A stretch of DNA of 64,000 bases from positions 1 to 64,000 of the forward strand of contig NZ_SRLQ01000013.1 of the NCBI RefSeq assembly GCF_004745805.1. Direction: 5' to 3'. A program made the translations under genes and the position numbers. This document shows, one piece after another, positions 35,805 to 45,337 of the stretch (positions are counted from its first letter, which is position 1; each line of letters opens with the position of its first letter). Source of the DNA: Mycolicibacterium sp. CH28. GTDB lineage: Bacteria; Actinomycetota; Actinomycetes; Mycobacteriales; Mycobacteriaceae. Below the pieces are notes generated by a model. It saw only the letters and a list, made by a program, of their open reading frames with translations. It made no database searches and was not told the origin of the DNA.

Positions 35805-35810
35805 TACTCT
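35805..35810 (+). promoter_or_regulatory. -10 box for purF
   Basis: TACTCT fits TANNNT and would give a leader of about 35 bases ending in the purF GTG; AGGGAG at about 35836-35841 is the ribosome-binding site. purF is therefore not leaderless, unlike most purine genes here. Confidence 0.45.
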
Positions 35811-35852
35811 GGACAGAGTCACCGAAACCCCCGCCAGGGAGCAGCCCATATC

Positions 35853-37391
35853 GTGACCGGCCAACTAGAAAACCCACCTCGGGAAGAGTGCGGCGTCTTC
35901 GGCGTTTGGGCTCCCGGCGAGGATGTAGCCAAACTCACTTACTACGGGCTCTATGCCCTTCAACACAGGGGCCAGGAGGCCGCGGGTATCGCCGTCGCCG
36001 ACGGATCCCAGGTGCTGGTCTTCAAGGATCTGGGCTTGGTCAGCCAGGTGTTCGATGAGCAGACCCTCGCCGCGATGCACGGCCATGTCGCCATCGGACA
36101 CTGCCGCTACTCGACCACCGGGTCGACGACGTGGGAGAACGCGCAGCCGGTGTTCCGCAACACCGCTGCCGGCACGGGTATCGCGTTGGGTCACAACGGA
36201 AATCTCGTCAACACCAGCGAGCTGACCGCTCGTGCCCGCGATGCCCGCTTGATCAACCCGAATATGCCCGGTGCCGCGACCACCGACTCCGACATCCTCG
36301 GTGCGCTGCTCGCCCACGGCGCGGCTGACTCCAGCATCGAGCAGGCCGCCCTCGCGTTGCTGCCGACCGTGCGGGGTGCGTTCTGCCTGATCTTCATGGA
36401 TGAGAACACCCTCTACGCGGCGCGCGACCCCCACGGGGTGCGCCCGCTGTCGCTGGGCCGGCTGGACCGCGGCTGGGTCGTCGCCTCCGAAACCGCTGCG
36501 CTCGACATCGTCGGCGCGTCGTTCGTCCGGGACATCGAGCCGGGTGAACTGCTGGCCATCGATGCCGACGGCGTGCGTTCCAGCCGGTTCGCCAACCCGA
36601 CACCCAAGGGCTGCGTCTTCGAGTACGTCTACCTCGCCCGCCCCGACAGCACACTGGCCGGCCGCTCGGTGCACGCCGCGCGCGTCGACATCGGCCGTCG
36701 GCTGGCCCGGGAGAAGCCGGTCGAGGCCGATCTCGTCATCGGCGTCCCGGAGTCGGGCACCCCCGCGGCAGTCGGTTACGCCCAAGAGTCCGGGATCCCG
36801 TTCGGGCAGGGCCTGATGAAGAACGCCTACGTCGGGCGCACGTTCATCCAGCCGTCCCAAACCATCCGACAGCTCGGTATCCGGCTGAAGCTCAACCCAC
36901 TCAAAGAGGTGATCCGCGGGAAGCGGCTCATCGTCGTCGACGACTCGATCGTGCGCGGGAACACCCAGCGTGCGCTGGTGCGAATGCTCCGGGAGGCCGG
37001 CGCGGTCGAGGTTCATGTGCGCATCGCCTCGCCGCCGGTGAAGTGGCCGTGCTTCTACGGCATCGATTTCGCCACGCCGGCCGAACTCATCGCCAACGCC
37101 CCTGGCACCCAGGCCGAGAACGGCGAGATGCTCGAGTCGGTACGGCACGCGATCGGTGCCGACAGCATCGGTTACATCTCCCAGCAGGGCATGATCGCTG
37201 CCACCGAGCAGCCGGCCACTCGGTTGTGCTGCGCCTGCTTCGACGGCAACTACCCGATCGAGCTGCCCAGCGAGGCAGCGCTCGGCAAGAACGTCGTCGA
37301 GCACATGCTGGCCACGGCGGCCCGCAGTGGGCTGCCGATCCATCCGGTGCAGTCCGACAACGACAACGTGTCGGCGCTGCGCCGGCCCTAA
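35853..37391 (+). CDS. purF: Amidophosphoribosyltransferase PurF
   Basis: A 512-residue enzyme for the committed step of purine synthesis: PRPP + glutamine to phosphoribosylamine. A short propeptide (MTGQLENPPREE) precedes Cys13, which becomes the N-terminal glutaminase nucleophile (CGVFGVW). The N-terminal Ntn domain holds GLYALQHRGQEAAGIA and GHCRYSTTGS; the C-terminal phosphoribosyltransferase domain holds the PRPP loop LIVVDDSIVRGNT. RLCCACFDGNYP near the end provides cysteines for an Fe-S cluster, as in the B. subtilis-type enzyme. It ends overlapping the convergent SDR gene by 3 bases. Confidence 0.96.
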   Translation: MTGQLENPPREECGVFGVWAPGEDVAKLTYYGLYALQHRGQEAAGIAVADGSQVLVFKDLGLVSQVFDEQTLAAMHGHVAIGHCRYSTTGSTTWENAQPVFRNTAAGTGIALGHNGNLVNTSELTARARDARLINPNMPGAATTDSDILGALLAHGAADSSIEQAALALLPTVRGAFCLIFMDENTLYAARDPHGVRPLSLGRLDRGWVVASETAALDIVGASFVRDIEPGELLAIDADGVRSSRFANPTPKGCVFEYVYLARPDSTLAGRSVHAARVDIGRRLAREKPVEADLVIGVPESGTPAAVGYAQESGIPFGQGLMKNAYVGRTFIQPSQTIRQLGIRLKLNPLKEVIRGKRLIVVDDSIVRGNTQRALVRMLREAGAVEVHVRIASPPVKWPCFYGIDFATPAELIANAPGTQAENGEMLESVRHAIGADSIGYISQQGMIAATEQPATRLCCACFDGNYPIELPSEAALGKNVVEHMLATAARSGLPIHPVQSDNDNVSALRRP

Positions 37392-38707
37392 CCGGCCGCC
37401 GCGATGATCCGCCGCAACCGGGCGTCCAACATGACCGCCCGCACCGGGCTTCCGGCATACCAGTACAACCGGCCGACCAGCCCCCGCGGGTAGAAGATCG
37501 CCCGCTGCTCGATGCGGCTGCCGCCGGGCTCGGGCGTGATCCGCATCTCCAGCCAGCGGTCACCCGGAGCCCGCTTCTCGGCCCGCAACCGCAACAGACA
37601 CCCCGACTCGCGTTCCTCGACCCGCCAGTGCTGGGGAGTGCTGCTATCCACCGCCTTCCACAGCTGCTCAGGGCTGGCTGTCGTCCGGCGGGAACGGGTG
37701 TCGGTGTACACCACCTCGCCCGCCCAATCAGGGTCGCTCGGCAACTGCGCGGCGGTGCCGGTGTCCCAGGTGGTCTCAACCTCCCCGCGGGCGATGCGGG
37801 CCAACGCCAGCGACACCGAGCGTCGGTACGGTGTCAGCCCCGCGGCCGGTGGCGCGATGATCGTGTCGATGTCGTGGTTGGCCATCACCGCATCGGAATG
37901 CAGTGACTCGACGAGCGGCCGTGCCAGTCCGGACGGAATGGGTGTCACCAGTCCGACCCACAGCGCGGCGATCTGCGGGGTCAGCACCGGCAGCACCAGC
38001 ATGTGCCGTCGGCCCAGCCCGGCCACCTGGGCGTAGATCTGCATCATGTCGCCGTATTCCAGGACATCTGGGCCGCCGATATCCCAGGTGCGCGACCTCG
38101 GCACTTCGGCGGTGGCCGCCGCGACGAGATAGTGCAGCACGTCGCGGATGGCGATCGGCTGGATCTTGTTGTGCACCCACTTCGGTGTCGTCATCACCGG
38201 CAGGCGGTCGGTGAGGTGACGGATCATCTCGAAGGATGCCGAGCCCGCGCCTACCACGACGCCGGCCTGCAGGACGATCGTCTCGATACCGGAGGCGATG
38301 AGGATCTCGCCGACGGTGGTGCGCGACGTCAGGTGCACGGACAGGTCGACCCCTTCGGGGTGCAGTCCGCTGAGGTAGACGATGCGGCGGACCCCGGCGT
38401 GGCGGGCGGCGCTCACGACGTTCTGGGCTGCCCGGCGCTCCTCGGCGGCAAAATCCTTCGACTTGCCCATCGAATGCACCAGGTAGTAGACGACGTCGAC
38501 ATCGGCGAACGCCTCGGTGAGGGAGTCTGCGTCGTTCAGGTCTGCACGCGCCACCTCCACCCTGGCGCGCCATGGCACGTTGGCCAGCTTGTCGGGGTTG
38601 CGCGCCAAGGCCCGGACGGTGAAGCCCTGGTCCAGCAGTCGCGGAACCAAGCGACCGCCGATGTATCCGGTCGCGCCCGTGACCAGGCACCGAGTTGGCT
38701 CCGGCAT
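37388..38707 (-). CDS. Atypical NAD(P)-binding SDR with C-terminal DUF2867 domain
   Basis: A 439-residue two-domain protein. The N-terminal atypical SDR (about 1-290) begins MPEPTRCLVTGATGYIGGRLVPRLL with the NAD(P) motif TGATGYIG and contains VYYLVHSMG and RRIVYLSGL. The C-terminal DUF2867 (about 300-439) has a START-like look (SPEQLWKAVDSS, GDRWLEMRI, PRGLVGRLYWYAGSPVRAVML). The family is annotated in other bacteria as an NAD-dependent reductase of unknown substrate. I choose the ATG at 38707 because GGAGGG lies 7-8 bases upstream. It is convergent with purF. Confidence 0.8.
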   Translation of the reverse strand: MPEPTRCLVTGATGYIGGRLVPRLLDQGFTVRALARNPDKLANVPWRARVEVARADLNDADSLTEAFADVDVVYYLVHSMGKSKDFAAEERRAAQNVVSAARHAGVRRIVYLSGLHPEGVDLSVHLTSRTTVGEILIASGIETIVLQAGVVVGAGSASFEMIRHLTDRLPVMTTPKWVHNKIQPIAIRDVLHYLVAAATAEVPRSRTWDIGGPDVLEYGDMMQIYAQVAGLGRRHMLVLPVLTPQIAALWVGLVTPIPSGLARPLVESLHSDAVMANHDIDTIIAPPAAGLTPYRRSVSLALARIARGEVETTWDTGTAAQLPSDPDWAGEVVYTDTRSRRTTASPEQLWKAVDSSTPQHWRVEERESGCLLRLRAEKRAPGDRWLEMRITPEPGGSRIEQRAIFYPRGLVGRLYWYAGSPVRAVMLDARLRRIIAAAG

Positions 38708-38791
38708 GGAAACCCTCCGATCGTCGTACCCATCATTCGGAGCCGACACCGGGTTGGATTGCCCCGACCAGGGCCTGCTGTCAATTCCGGG

Positions 38792-39220
38792 CTACTGGAA
38801 CGGACAGCCGGGGTTCGGTGTGTCCACTACCAGCGGCTTTCCGGCCGGGCTGATGTAGAGCACCCACATCACCAACGGGGTGGAACCCTCGTTGCGGCCC
38901 TCGTGCACATAGCCGGTGCCGCTGCGCTCGCTGATGGCCTCGCCCGGGTTGTAGACGCCGTCGACTGAGCAGTCGCTGTCGTAGTGGGTCAGGGTGCCTT
39001 CTTTGATCACACCGAACACCTGCCCCGGGTGGTAGTGCCACCCGGTGGTGCCGCCCGGGGCGATCGTGAGCTCCCTGGTGACGTAATCGGTGCCGTTCAG
39101 CGAGGACTGCGACAGGGTGCTGACGTCGATCCCCTCGCTGGGCGTTGCCGAGGCCATACCCGACGTCGAGATCGTGACACCCGTGGTGACCGCCGCCACC
39201 AACCACACCGCTGCTCTCAT
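38792..39220 (-). CDS. Secreted cupin-domain protein
   Basis: A 142-residue protein with a signal peptide (MRAAVWLVAAVTTGVTISTSGMASA) and one cupin barrel: motif 1 includes GGTTGWHYHPGQVFGVIKEG and motif 2 is less conserved (GYVHEGRNEGSTPLVMWVLY). His residues in the first motif could bind a metal. Two cysteines (DSDC and PNPGCPF) may form a disulfide. The role is unknown. It is divergent from the amidohydrolase gene. Confidence 0.75.
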   Translation of the reverse strand: MRAAVWLVAAVTTGVTISTSGMASATPSEGIDVSTLSQSSLNGTDYVTRELTIAPGGTTGWHYHPGQVFGVIKEGTLTHYDSDCSVDGVYNPGEAISERSGTGYVHEGRNEGSTPLVMWVLYISPAGKPLVVDTPNPGCPFQ

Positions 39221-39281
39221 AGGTGCAGGGTGTCACAGCCGACCTCCAGTGCGCGGTCGCCAGCCCGGATATGGTGCACCC

Positions 39282-40952
39282 GTGGGTCGTTCCTACCTGT
39301 TGACCAACGGACCCATCTGGACCGGGGACCCGGCCCAGCCCTGGGCTCAGGCTGTCGTCGTCCGCGGTACCGACCTGGCCTACGTCGGAACCCGCGACGG
39401 CGCCGATGAATTCATCGACTCCGCGACCGAACCGATCGACCTGGCCGGCCGGATGTGTCTGCCGGGCTTCGTCGACGCCCACAACCACCTGGCTTCGATG
39501 GCGCTGTCCAAGCTCGGCGTCAACCTCTCCGGCGTGGTGGGCCGCGACGCGGTGCTCGCAGCGGTGCGGGACTGGGTGGCCACCCAGCCCGTCGACGCGC
39601 CGTTACGCGGGTACGGCTGGATGCCGGACTCGTTCGAGGACCGCTCGCCACGCCGCGAGTGGCTCGACGAGTTCACCGGTGTCCGGCCGATGTACCTGTT
39701 CTCCGCCGATGGTCACGACTCGTGGTTCAACACCGCCGCCATGCGGGCGGCCGGTATCGGGCCCGACACCCCGGACCCGGATCCGGGCGCGCAGTACTGG
39801 GTCCGCGACGCCGACGGCACGCCGACCGGGCATGCCGTGGAGGGGGCCGCCACGATGCCGATCATCGTCGCGCAGAACCTGTTTTCCGCTGCCAATGTTC
39901 GTGCGGCACAACAACTCACGCTACAACCGGCAGCGTCGTGGGGGATGACGGCCTACTTCGAGGCGGGCGCGGTTGTGGGGCCGACGAGCGACGACTCGCG
40001 CTGGGTCTTCGAGGACCTCGTCGCCCAGGACCAGGCCGGCGCCCTGCCGGTACGGATCGCCGGGTCGTACTGGACCCGCACCCCCGGCGACGATCCGCAG
40101 GCCATCGCCCAGGGTCTGGCCCGCTGGCATCGGGAACTGCGCTCCGAGCATGTGACGATTAGCACCTGCAAGATGTGGGCCGACGGCACCTTCCAAAGCG
40201 GGGGCGCGCTGTTGCTTTCGCCGTGTCGCGGCCACGCCGCCGATGATCTAGGCACGATGACGTTCCCCGCGGACAGTATCGAAGCGCAGATCGAGGCGAC
40301 CCAGGCCGCCGGCTTCGACATGCACATCCACGTCGACGCCGACGGCTCGGCACGGGTGGTCCTCGACGCTTACGAAGCGGTGCTGCGCCGTCGTGGCCGC
40401 GAAGGCCGTCGACACGTGCTGGCCCACAACTCCATGGTCGATCCCGACGACATCCGGCGATACGCCGCCCTGGGCATCATCGCCAACTGCACCCCACTGT
40501 GGGGCACCGACTACAACGGCCAGTACCGCGACATCTATACCGCGATGCTCGGCGCCGAACGGGTAGAGGAGCGGCTACTGCCCTACGGGGACCTGGTCCG
40601 CTCCGGCGCCGTCGTCACCTACGGCAGCGACATCCCCGGTGTCGACATCCCCGAGATACCGCCGTTGATCCAGATCGAGGCGCTGCTCACCCGGCAGCGC
40701 CCCGGCCACCCCGACGACGTCCCCCTGGTGGCCCGCCAGCGCATCGGTCTGCACGACGCGCTGCGCGGCTACACCGCCAACGGCGCCTACCAGCTGCGCC
40801 TGGAACAGCGCGTCGGGACGCTGACGGCCGGCAAGGCCGCCGATCTGACGGTGCTGGGCGCCGACCTGTTCCGCGTTGACCCGCATGAAATCCACGCCGT
40901 TCCGGTCGTGCTGACGATGATGGACGGTCGGATCACCCACGACGGGCGCTGA
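39282..40952 (+). CDS. Amidohydrolase family 3 protein (YtcJ-like)
   Basis: A 556-residue metal-dependent hydrolase of the exoenzyme regulatory protein AepA/YtcJ type. It starts with a beta-sandwich half (TNGPIWTGDPAQPWAQAVVV); the metal-binding FVDAHNHLASMAL follows at about residue 64, then the middle ligands MHIHVDADGSAR and LAHNSM, and the late Asp in VTYGSDIPGVD. The C-terminal sandwich is GTLTAGKAADLTVLGADLF. Substrates of this family are poorly known (N-substituted or formyl amides). The GTG start is set by the conserved first strand. Confidence 0.85.
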   Translation: MGRSYLLTNGPIWTGDPAQPWAQAVVVRGTDLAYVGTRDGADEFIDSATEPIDLAGRMCLPGFVDAHNHLASMALSKLGVNLSGVVGRDAVLAAVRDWVATQPVDAPLRGYGWMPDSFEDRSPRREWLDEFTGVRPMYLFSADGHDSWFNTAAMRAAGIGPDTPDPDPGAQYWVRDADGTPTGHAVEGAATMPIIVAQNLFSAANVRAAQQLTLQPAASWGMTAYFEAGAVVGPTSDDSRWVFEDLVAQDQAGALPVRIAGSYWTRTPGDDPQAIAQGLARWHRELRSEHVTISTCKMWADGTFQSGGALLLSPCRGHAADDLGTMTFPADSIEAQIEATQAAGFDMHIHVDADGSARVVLDAYEAVLRRRGREGRRHVLAHNSMVDPDDIRRYAALGIIANCTPLWGTDYNGQYRDIYTAMLGAERVEERLLPYGDLVRSGAVVTYGSDIPGVDIPEIPPLIQIEALLTRQRPGHPDDVPLVARQRIGLHDALRGYTANGAYQLRLEQRVGTLTAGKAADLTVLGADLFRVDPHEIHAVPVVLTMMDGRITHDGR

Positions 40953-40963
40953 CCTCACCCACA

Positions 40964-41590
40964 ATGGACGCCATGGCGTTTCAGGGGTGGCCGATCGAGG
41001 CGGTGGAGTTCTACGAGGGCCTGGAGGCCGACAACTCCAAGGTGTACTGGACCGAGCACAAGGCGATCTACGAGCGCGATGTGCGGGCGCCGATGGAGGA
41101 GCTGCTGGCCGAACTGGCCGACGAGTTCGGTGCCGGCAAGATCTTCCGTCCCCACCGTGATGTGCGGTTCAGTGCCGATAAGGCGCCCTACAAGACCAAC
41201 TGTGCCGCGACGATCGGCTCCGGATACGTGTCGTTCTCCGCCGAAGGGCTCGCCGCGGGTGGCGGGTTGTACATGCCCGAGCCCGCCGTATTAGCTCGCT
41301 ACCGGGAGGCCGTCGACAAGGAGAAATCGGGTGCGGCGCTCGCCGAGATCGTCGCGGCGCTGCACGCGGGCGGCTACGACATCATGGCCCACGAGGTGCT
41401 CAAGACCGCGCCGCGCGGCTACCCCAAAGACCATCCCCGTATCGACCTGCTCCGGCACAAAGGCATCGCCATGATGAAGACCTGGCCGGTGGGGGCGTGG
41501 CTGGGCACCCGCAAGGCCAAGGATCGGGTGGTTGTCACATTGCGGGCGGGGCAACCGCTACATGAGTGGCTGGCCCGCCACGTCGGCTGA
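40964..41590 (+). CDS. DUF2461 (TIGR02453) family protein
   Basis: A 208-residue protein with the DUF2461 pattern: FYEGLEADNSKVYWTEHK near the start, FRPHRDVRFSADKAPYKTN in the middle (the most conserved part) and LKTAPRGYPKDHPRIDLLRHKG near the end. The family is widespread and its function is unknown. ATG codons at 40964 and 40973 (MAFQGWPIE) are both possible. It starts 11 bases after the amidohydrolase stop, so co-transcription is likely. Confidence 0.85.
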   Translation: MDAMAFQGWPIEAVEFYEGLEADNSKVYWTEHKAIYERDVRAPMEELLAELADEFGAGKIFRPHRDVRFSADKAPYKTNCAATIGSGYVSFSAEGLAAGGGLYMPEPAVLARYREAVDKEKSGAALAEIVAALHAGGYDIMAHEVLKTAPRGYPKDHPRIDLLRHKGIAMMKTWPVGAWLGTRKAKDRVVVTLRAGQPLHEWLARHVG

Positions 41591-41623
41591 CCCTCGCCCG
41601 TACCGGCGGCGGTCGCCGAACGG

Positions 41624-41629
41624 TAGCCT
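41624..41629 (+). promoter_or_regulatory. -10 box for purM, possible leaderless start
   Basis: TAGCCT lies 8 bases before the ATG that gives the conserved PurM N-terminus; no Shine-Dalgarno sequence lies between. The spacing is at the upper limit for a leaderless start. Confidence 0.4.
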
Positions 41630-41637
41630 TATGCCCG

Positions 41638-42708
<1,071 letters not shown>

Positions 42709-42724
42709 GGGGGAGGGCGGCGGC

Positions 42725-42910
42725 TCACGGCCGCCAGCTGTCCTCGTCTACCCACGGGTCCTCATCGAACCCGTTGTCGACGGTGTCAGGTCGACTCGAA
42801 CCCGACCCTGACAGCTCTTGTTGGAGCCGCTCGAAATCGGTCTGCGGGGAGCTGTATTTCAGCTCCCGAGCAACCTTGGTCTGCTTTGCCTTCGCCCGGC
42901 CGCGGCCCAT
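42725..42910 (-). CDS. Small DUF3073 protein
   Basis: A 61-residue hydrophilic protein starting MGRGRAKAKQTKVARELKYSS, the conserved DUF3073 N-terminus: a basic head, then an acidic, Pro/Trp-containing tail (DEDPWVDEDSW). It matches M. tuberculosis Rv0810c in position and sequence type. The head could contact nucleic acid, but the function is unknown. It is convergent with purM (16 bases between stops). Confidence 0.88.
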   Translation of the reverse strand: MGRGRAKAKQTKVARELKYSSPQTDFERLQQELSGSGSSRPDTVDNGFDEDPWVDEDSWRP

Positions 42911-43047
42911 GGGGGAACCCCCTCGCGCAATAACGGAGCGGCCCGGGATGCAGGCGGCTCCGATCTGTGTGTTCGTTATTGTCCTGCCAACACCTTACCG
43001 TGCCCCGGACCGATGTGCTGGCAGCCCCGTTCGGCCGTGGGTGAACG

Positions 43048-44139
43048 TCACTGTGCACCGCGGCGCAGACGCTCCACAGCCAGCCGCCCAGCGCCCACGG
43101 AGTCGGCCGGTGGCAGCGAGTCCGGGTCGATCTCCGCGGCCACTTGGTGCTCTCCACCCGTGGTCAGCGGCGTGTCGGCCGGAATACCCCGCTTCACCAG
43201 CGCCAGGGCGATCGGGCCCAGGTCGACGTGGTCGACGACGGTGCCCAGCCGGCCCACGACACGCCCACCGGCCAGCAGCGGGTCGCCGGTGCTAGGCCGA
43301 TCGCCAGAGCCGTCCAGGTGTACCAGGACCAGCATCCGGGGCGGTTTTCCCAGGTTATGGACCCGCGCAACCGTTTCTTGGCCCCGGTAGCAGCCTTTGT
43401 CCAGGTGCACGGCACCCTGCCCGGACGGGCCGATCCAGCCTGCCTCGTGGGGGATCGTCCGGTCATCGGTGTCCACCCCCAGCCGCGGTCGCTGCGCGGC
43501 AACCCGATACGCCTCATAGGCCCACACCCCGGCGTGTCGCACCCCGGCGGCCTTGAGCCGGCTCAGCCATTCAGCGGCGCGTGCATGGGGAACCAGCAGG
43601 TCAAGCTCGATCTGGCCGGTTTCTGCCGGTATCCGACGCACGAAACCCCCGCCGGCCACCGGCACGGCGGCCCACTCCGCGGGCAACGTGTCGAGGCCCA
43701 GCACCGCCACGATGGCGGGGTCGGCCAGCCTCGGGCCGAGCAGCGACAGGACGGCGAAGTCGGCGGACTCGACAGTGACGTCGGCCCAGAACACCATCCT
43801 GCGCAAATAGGCCAGCAGGGGCTCTCCGCGCCATGGCTCGGTGTCGAGGTACGTGACGTTGCCCAACTCCGTCTGCACCCAGTGATCTTCGACACGGCCC
43901 TGCCCGTCGAGGCTCAGATTCTCGGTGGATGTGCCGTCGGCGAGTTCGCTGACATGTTGGGTCGAGATCGAATGCAGCCAGCTGCGCCGGTCGGCTCCCG
44001 TGAGGGTGATGACCGCGCGATGGCTACGGTCGACCACGACCGCGTCGTGCTCGGCGGCGCGTTGCTCGCCGAGCGGGTCACCGTAGTGCCAGGTCGCGTC
44101 GGAATCGGGAGAGCTGGCAGGTGTGGGGACGGCTGACAC
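43048..44139 (-). CDS. ygfZ: YgfZ/GcvT-like folate-binding Fe-S cluster maturation protein
   Basis: A 363-residue protein of the aminomethyltransferase-like family, with the YgfZ signature KGCYRGQE (here LDKGCYRGQETVARVHNLGKPPR), whose cysteine is essential in E. coli YgfZ. YgfZ supports assembly or repair of certain Fe-S enzymes together with folate. The N-terminal half (VVVDRSHRAVITLTGADRRSWLHSISTQ) is the folate-binding domain. It corresponds to Rv0811c. The GTG start lies 6 bases after a TAGGGT -10 box, so the mRNA is probably leaderless. It is divergent from pabC. Confidence 0.9.
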   Translation of the reverse strand: MSAVPTPASSPDSDATWHYGDPLGEQRAAEHDAVVVDRSHRAVITLTGADRRSWLHSISTQHVSELADGTSTENLSLDGQGRVEDHWVQTELGNVTYLDTEPWRGEPLLAYLRRMVFWADVTVESADFAVLSLLGPRLADPAIVAVLGLDTLPAEWAAVPVAGGGFVRRIPAETGQIELDLLVPHARAAEWLSRLKAAGVRHAGVWAYEAYRVAAQRPRLGVDTDDRTIPHEAGWIGPSGQGAVHLDKGCYRGQETVARVHNLGKPPRMLVLVHLDGSGDRPSTGDPLLAGGRVVGRLGTVVDHVDLGPIALALVKRGIPADTPLTTGGEHQVAAEIDPDSLPPADSVGAGRLAVERLRRGAQ

Positions 44140-44145
44140 ATATCA

Positions 44146-44169
44146 ACCCTACGGGCCGGCTACTACGCT
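44146..44169. promoter_or_regulatory. Overlapping divergent -10 boxes of ygfZ and pabC
   Basis: TAGGGT on the minus strand (44146-44151) is 6 bases from the ygfZ GTG, and TACGCT on the plus strand (44164-44169) is 8 bases from the pabC ATG. Only 38 bases separate the two starts. Both transcripts would be leaderless, and the two polymerases cannot bind at the same time. Confidence 0.5.
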
Positions 44170-44177
44170 GTGACCTC

Positions 44178-45065
44178 ATGTCCGGCCCGTTCTCGGTGAT
44201 TGTCACGCTCGACGGCCAGGTGCGCGATCCTGGCCAGCCACTGCTGTTCGCCGACGACCTCGCCGCCGTCCGCGGTGACGGCGTGTTCGAAACCCTGTTG
44301 GTCCGTGACGGCCGCGCTTGCCTGGTCGAATTGCACCTGCGGCGGCTGGTCCAGTCGGCCAAGATGCTGCAGCTGCCCGAGCCGGACCTGGCCGCCTGGC
44401 GGCAGGTAATCAAGATCGCCGTCGAGCAGTGGACGTCGACAACCGGTGGCGAGGGCGCGCTGCGGCTGGTCTACAGCCGGGGCCGGGAGAGCGGCTCGGC
44501 GCCGACCGCCTACCTCACGGTGAATCCCGTCCCGGACCGGATTGCCGCCACCCGGCGCGACGGGATCGCCGCGGTGCTGCTGGATCGAGGGTTGCCGGCT
44601 ACCGGCGTGGACGCCATGCCCTGGCTGCTGGCTGGGGCCAAGACGTTGTCGTACGCGGTGAACATGGCCGCGTTGCGCCACGCCGGGGAAAGGGGCGCCG
44701 GGGACGTCATCTTCGTCAGCTCCGACGGCTACATCCTCGAGGGGCCGCGCTCCACGGTGGTGATCGCCACCGAGACCGACGACGGTTCCGGCGGGACGTG
44801 TCTGCTCACCCCGCCGCCCTGGTATCCGATTCTGCGCGGGACCACCCAGCAGGCGCTGTTCGAGATCGCCCGCGACAAGGGCTACGACTGCGACTACCGC
44901 GCGCTTCGGCCGGCGGATCTGTTTGCCGCTCAGGGGGTTTGGCTGGTGTCGAGCATGACGTTGGCAGCCCGCGTGCATACCTTGGATGGACGGGCACTGG
45001 CGCCCACCCGGCTCGCCACCGAGGTGGCGGCGCTGGTGGACGCGGCGATCGTCAGCGATCGCTGA
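44178..45065 (+). CDS. pabC: Aminodeoxychorismate lyase-like PLP enzyme (class IV aminotransferase fold)
   Basis: A 295-residue fold-type IV PLP protein. Lys155 in LLAGAKTLSYAVNM is the Schiff-base lysine; RGDGVFETLLVRDGRACLVELHLRRL and VSSDGYILEGPRSTVVI are family motifs. It corresponds to Rv0812, which has been linked to aminodeoxychorismate lyase activity (p-aminobenzoate for folate) and also discussed as a D-amino acid or branched-chain transaminase, so the exact reaction is not certain. The divergent neighbour YgfZ is folate-dependent, which fits a folate role. Confidence 0.85.
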   Translation: MSGPFSVIVTLDGQVRDPGQPLLFADDLAAVRGDGVFETLLVRDGRACLVELHLRRLVQSAKMLQLPEPDLAAWRQVIKIAVEQWTSTTGGEGALRLVYSRGRESGSAPTAYLTVNPVPDRIAATRRDGIAAVLLDRGLPATGVDAMPWLLAGAKTLSYAVNMAALRHAGERGAGDVIFVSSDGYILEGPRSTVVIATETDDGSGGTCLLTPPPWYPILRGTTQQALFEIARDKGYDCDYRALRPADLFAAQGVWLVSSMTLAARVHTLDGRALAPTRLATEVAALVDAAIVSDR

Positions 45066-45078
45066 CCGCGAAAAACCC

Positions 45079-45108
45079 TTGGCACACCCCCGGAGGCGCG
45101 GGTACGGT
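45079..45108 (+). promoter_or_regulatory. Candidate promoter of the structured RNA at 45115-45300
   Basis: TTGGCA (45079-45084) and TACGGT (45103-45108) are separated by 18 bases and fit a housekeeping mycobacterial promoter. Transcription would begin near 45115, directly before the conserved-looking structured region. It starts 14 bases after the pabC stop. Confidence 0.5.
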
Positions 45109-45114
45109 CGGCCG

Positions 45115-45300
45115 TACACAGGGAAGGAGGTGGTCCGGAAAATTGATAGCTTCTAGGACATGTGAGGTGGCTGCCCGCTAGCAGCACCAGGTGCCGGAAT
45201 CACCTGCGCCCCGAGTGCGCTGGCGAATTCCAGGCAGCTACCCGGCCCCCGAGCCCCTGGTTTGTCCGACCAGGAAATACCGGCTCGGGGGCCGCCCCAT
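45115..45300 (+). ncRNA. Candidate small structured RNA with extended Shine-Dalgarno-like segment
   Basis: This stretch has no protein gene on either strand but is full of paired segments: GCTGC/GCAGC, CAGGTG-N7-CACCTG, GCGC/GCGC and a long nested terminal hairpin. Near its 5' end AAGGAGGTGGT (45124-45134) is almost the full complement of the 16S rRNA 3' end. A 12-codon frame starting TTG at 45143 (IASRTCEVAAR, stop TAG at 45179-45181) follows, so it may encode a leader peptide instead. It has a promoter upstream and a terminator-like end. I do not recognise the RNA family. Direction is inferred from the promoter. Confidence 0.45.
45243..45294. terminator. Nested strong hairpin between the candidate RNA and the convergent lipoprotein gene
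   Basis: The outer 13-bp stem (45243-45255 with 45282-45293/4; GGCCCCCGAGCC pairs with GGCTCGGGGGCC) encloses an inner 6-bp stem CCTGGT/ACCAGG. CCCCATTTCT follows on the plus strand. It probably terminates both the plus-strand RNA and the minus-strand lipoprotein mRNA. Confidence 0.6.
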
Positions 45301-45337
45301 TTCTGAGGCCCGGTCGCGGAACCGAATCCGACCGCAG

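Noticed and set aside
35865..37343. Long minus-strand open frame opposite purF
   Set aside because: Complete overlap with purF and composition typical of the antisense of a GC3-rich gene.
37043..37906. Plus-strand open frame overlapping the purF 3' end and the following SDR gene
   Set aside because: It runs in an alternative frame of purF and then antisense to the SDR; nothing recognisable in the translation.
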